This document shows positions 61,948-64,000 of a DNA stretch of 64,000 nucleotides, one piece after another; position 1 is the first letter of the stretch, and every line of letters starts with the position of its first letter. The notes below the pieces were generated by a model, which made no database searches, was not told where the DNA came from, and worked only from the letters and a program-made list of their open reading frames with translations. The DNA is taken from the NCBI GenBank assembly GCA_002492465.1, contig DKYT01000062.1, positions 5,839 to 69,838 of the forward strand, given 5' to 3'. The translations under genes and the position numbers were made by a program. Origin of the DNA: Lachnospiraceae bacterium UBA7093 (lineage in GTDB: Bacteria > Bacillota > Clostridia > Lachnospirales > Lachnospiraceae).

Positions 61948-62058
61948 ATGGAAACGGAGACACAGGAGCTTGCAGAGCGCACAGCGGCAAAGCTGAAGAA
62001 ACTGACCGAGGAAGAATTTGCCGGGCTTGTGTTTTTGCCTGCTGAAGATATGGAATAA
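61948..62058 (+). CDS. Small in-frame ORF after the anti-sigma gene (doubtful)
   Basis: It encodes 36 residues, METETQELAERTAAKLKKLT and onward, ending in FLPAEDME. It lies in the same frame as the anti-sigma gene, separated by one TAG and four codons, with no ribosome binding site. It could be a read-through tail, a remnant or chance. A terminator follows six bases after its stop. Confidence 0.3.
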   Translation: METETQELAERTAAKLKKLTEEEFAGLVFLPAEDME

Positions 62059-62063
62059 GGGAA

Positions 62064-62111
62064 ACGCCGGGGAATGGCAGCTTATACAGTGCCATTCTCC
62101 GGTGTCTTTTT
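62064..62111 (+). terminator. Strong intrinsic terminator after the sigma operon
   Basis: ACGCCGGGGAATGGCA (62064-62079) pairs with TGCCATTCTCCGGTGT (62090-62105), then CTTTTT. The rest of the gap to 62308 shows nothing I can support; a minus-strand frame there crosses this stem. Confidence 0.88.
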
Positions 62112-62308
62112 CTGCCCTTATGGACGCTTAGAACTACTTTCCGTTTTTTCCACCCATACACTACAAAACGCCCCGGAAATGCCCTTAAAATACTCCCTGC
62201 GCCTGCCTTAATTGCCCGCATTACCTTTCTGTCTACCTCTCTTGTTCTTACTGCTTCGTCTTTCATAAGATACTGCTCCATATAGAAAAATAAGTTAGAA
62301 AAAATTTA

Positions 62309-62358
62309 TTGACTTATTTACGAAATCGGATATATAATCATATACGAAATCGGATATA
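62309..62358 (+). promoter_or_regulatory. Promoter and direct-repeat operator of the MarR cassette
   Basis: TTGACT (62309-62314) and TATAAT (62333-62338) are spaced by 18 bases. TACGAAATCGGATATA occurs twice, at 62319-62334 and 62343-62358, 24 bases apart, one copy inside the spacer and one after the -10. This is a likely autorepressor site. Confidence 0.75.
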
Positions 62359-62379
62359 AAAAGGGGGACGTGATGTATA

Positions 62380-62823
62380 GTGGTATACAATAAATTAGCA
62401 AGAGAATATACTCATCTGCACGGCGAAATCAATTCCTTATACCATGAAGCGGCAGTAAACGCAGGCATTTCAGACAGCGTTTTGAATATCCTTTATGTAA
62501 TTTGCGAGAAAGGCGACCGCTGCTATCAAAGCGAGGTATTCAAACTGACAGGCATTAGCCGGCAGACAATCAATTCAGCCATACGCAAACTGGAAAAAGA
62601 CGGGCTTGTGTATTTGGAGCAGGGACAGGGACGAAATACGATTGTCTGTCTGACAGAAAAGGGAAAAAATTTTTCAGCAGAAAAAATCTACCCTCTATTT
62701 GAAATGGAAAATGAAATTTGGAGTGAATGGACAGCCGAAGAACAACAGCAGTATGTAACAACTGAACGAAAGTACCGTGACGCACTAAAAAAACATTTGA
62801 AAAATTTAAGTAACGATTTATGA
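62380..62823 (+). CDS. MarR-family transcriptional regulator
   Basis: The 147-residue winged-helix protein contains SEVFKLTGISRQTINSAIRKLEKDGLVYLEQGQGRNTIVCLTEKG, the MarR recognition helix and wing. It probably represses itself and the downstream genes through the repeats at 62319-62358. The start is taken as GTG 62380, with GGGGGA about twelve bases upstream. Its stop overlaps the RNHCP start by ATGA. Composition is more AT-rich than the neighbours to the left. Confidence 0.9.
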   Translation: MVYNKLAREYTHLHGEINSLYHEAAVNAGISDSVLNILYVICEKGDRCYQSEVFKLTGISRQTINSAIRKLEKDGLVYLEQGQGRNTIVCLTEKGKNFSAEKIYPLFEMENEIWSEWTAEEQQQYVTTERKYRDALKKHLKNLSNDL

Positions 62824-63257
62824 ACAGAGAAAACAAGAGAAAACAGTATGCAAAAGGTTATTATAAAACTCACGGGTGCAATGACAGCTTTACCTGTAAA
62901 GTATGTGGCAGACTGGTTGTATCAGCCGGAGCAGGAAGCGACCACCGCAATCATTATACCAACTGTCTTTGCAGCCTGCATTTAGATAACGAGCCGGGGG
63001 ACAGGGAAGCAGACTGTGGTGGAGTTATGGAGCCGGTTGGTGTTTGGGTAAGAAAAAACGGGGAATGGGCTATTATCCACCGTTGCAGGATATGCGGTCA
63101 TTTCAGTTCAAACCGGTTAGCGGCAGACGATAACCCTATGAAACTAATGTCTATTGCTATGAAACCATTGACACAACCGCCATTTCCTTTGGAGCGTATC
63201 GAGGAAATGACTGCCCTCATGGGCGGTGAGGGCTGCCTGTCTACAAGCAGAATGTAA
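62820..63257 (+). CDS. RNHCP-domain zinc-ribbon protein
   Basis: The 145-residue protein has the RNHCP layout: FTCKVCGRLVV, then DHRNHYTNCLCSLHLDNEPGDR, CGGVMEPVGVWV and IHRCRICGHFSSNR. Paired CxxC/C-C motifs form two zinc sites. The function of RNHCP proteins is not known; RNA or nucleic-acid binding is a guess. It is coupled to the MarR gene by an ATGA overlap. Confidence 0.85.
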   Translation: MNRENKRKQYAKGYYKTHGCNDSFTCKVCGRLVVSAGAGSDHRNHYTNCLCSLHLDNEPGDREADCGGVMEPVGVWVRKNGEWAIIHRCRICGHFSSNRLAADDNPMKLMSIAMKPLTQPPFPLERIEEMTALMGGEGCLSTSRM

Positions 63258-63290
63258 AAACGAATATTACAGAGAGGGAATATATATCAA

Positions 63291-64000
63291 ATGGATAATA
63301 ATGTTTTAGACCAAAAATGGAGTGCTTTGTCACTCCTTTGTTTTGCGCTTCCAACTATTTTTATGATGATGTTCATGGGGCTTTATACAATCGTAGATAC
63401 AATTTTTGTAGCCCAATTTGTCAACACAGACGCTCTTTCTGCTATCAATATTGTATCTCCTGTTATTAACCTTACTGTCGGCATTGGCACAATGATCGGG
63501 ACAGGAGGAAATGCAATTATATCCTACAAAATAGGCGCAGGGCGAAATCAAGAAGCCAAAGAGGATTTTACCTTTCTTATGTCCGTTGCCGCAGGTATAG
63601 GGGTTGTGGTACCTATTGCAGGAACAATATGGATTGATAAAATCATATATGCACTAGGGGCAAGTGAACAGCTTTTCCCTTATTGCAAAGACTATTTGAG
63701 TATGTTATTCCTGTTTATTCCTGCAAATGTGATACAAACAGTATTTACTAATCTGTTTGTAACTGCCGGGAAGCCCGGAATGGGTTTAGGGCTGCTTGTT
63801 GCTGCGGGACTGACAAATATTATTTTGGACTACATTTTTATTGCCGTCTGCGGTTTTGGCATTTGTGGTGCAGCATTAGGTACAGGCTGCGGATATTTAA
63901 TTCCAACAGTTGTCGGCTTAACCTTTTTTATTCGGAGCAGGGAAACACTTTGTTTTACAAAGCCAATATGGAAATGGAACGTATTAAAAGAGAGCTGTCT
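63291..64000 (+). CDS. MATE-family efflux transporter (5' part, runs off the window)
   Basis: The visible 236 residues show FALPTIFMMMFMGLYTIVDTIFVAQFVNTDALSAINIV, GIGTMIGTGGNAIISYKIGAG and FVTAGKPGMGLGLLVAAGLTNIILDYIF, the MATE (NorM/DinF-like) pattern with six visible membrane segments. These export cationic drugs in exchange for Na+ or H+. It is downstream of the MarR-RNHCP pair, so MarR probably controls it. AGAGAGGG precedes the ATG. The 3' end is outside the window. Confidence 0.9.
   Translation, partial: MDNNVLDQKWSALSLLCFALPTIFMMMFMGLYTIVDTIFVAQFVNTDALSAINIVSPVINLTVGIGTMIGTGGNAIISYKIGAGRNQEAKEDFTFLMSVAAGIGVVVPIAGTIWIDKIIYALGASEQLFPYCKDYLSMLFLFIPANVIQTVFTNLFVTAGKPGMGLGLLVAAGLTNIILDYIFIAVCGFGICGAALGTGCGYLIPTVVGLTFFIRSRETLCFTKPIWKWNVLKESC

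Noticed and set aside
61286..62281. 331-residue minus-strand frame over the anti-sigma gene
   Set aside because: It is the shadow of the Ala/Glu-rich repeat, crosses a strong terminator stem and lacks a ribosome binding site.
1..64000. CRISPR array, tRNA, rRNA, replication origin or intact insertion sequence
   Set aside because: No regularly spaced repeats, tRNA T-loop patterns, rRNA sequence, DnaA-box cluster or intact transposase gene was seen by eye.

Overview
The window looks like chromosomal DNA of a Gram-positive, gut-type Clostridia, most likely a member of the Lachnospiraceae. This rests on strong AGGAGG-type ribosome binding sites, YesM/YesN-type two-component systems beside sugar ABC transporters, the LL-diaminopimelate aminotransferase route to meso-DAP, a glnA-ANTAR pair and type-I glutamine synthetase. 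The species was not identified. No tRNA, rRNA, CRISPR array, prophage or intact insertion sequence was recognised.

Layout. 1-6.4 kb: a palindromic repeat, a MerR regulator, a divergent MFS transporter/AraC pair, a membrane protein, a flavin-reductase/membrane fusion and a PadR regulator with its promoter and operator. 6.5-18.6 kb: a disaccharide phosphorolysis and uptake locus. It holds a GH94 phosphorylase most like N,N'-diacetylchitobiose phosphorylase, a phosphohexomutase, a chemoreceptor broken by one amber codon, a sensor kinase, a solute-binding lipoprotein, two permeases and an AraC-type response regulator. No ABC ATPase is present, as is common for this importer class. 18.6-22.6 kb: a CarD-like protein, a histidine phosphatase, and an EF-G/TetM-like GTPase fused to a YacP/Rae1-type NYN nuclease. 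22.6-28 kb: a minus-strand operon of lipoprotein, GT39-like enzyme, cytoplasmic ParB/BMP fusion and phosphoesterase. 28-31.2 kb: an acyltransferase and a surface protein with 19-residue His/Cys repeats. 31.3-33.6 kb: an amino-acid ABC transporter.

33.6-50 kb: two more copies of the palindromic repeat flank a polytopic membrane protein. They are followed by housekeeping genes (GT2, HisC-like aminotransferase, DUF368/PopT, methyltransferase, Hsp33, NadE), a FRG-domain gene next to a truncated Rpn nuclease, glnA with an ANTAR regulator, and small single genes. 50-62 kb: GT4, an OmpR-type two-component system, RecQ, a transglutaminase-like protein, dapF-dapL, and an ECF sigma/anti-sigma pair. 62.3-64 kb: a MarR-RNHCP-MATE cassette, visibly more AT-rich and possibly acquired; MATE runs off the end.

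The most unusual features are: (1) a dispersed repeat family whose cores are conserved while the long inverted arms differ between copies but stay complementary within each copy, with compensated base changes; (2) the TetM-like GTPase-NYN nuclease fusion; (3) the HxHxG...GGxCY repeat surface protein; and (4) the cytoplasmic ParB-BMP fusion. All homology statements come from reading motifs by eye; no database search was run.
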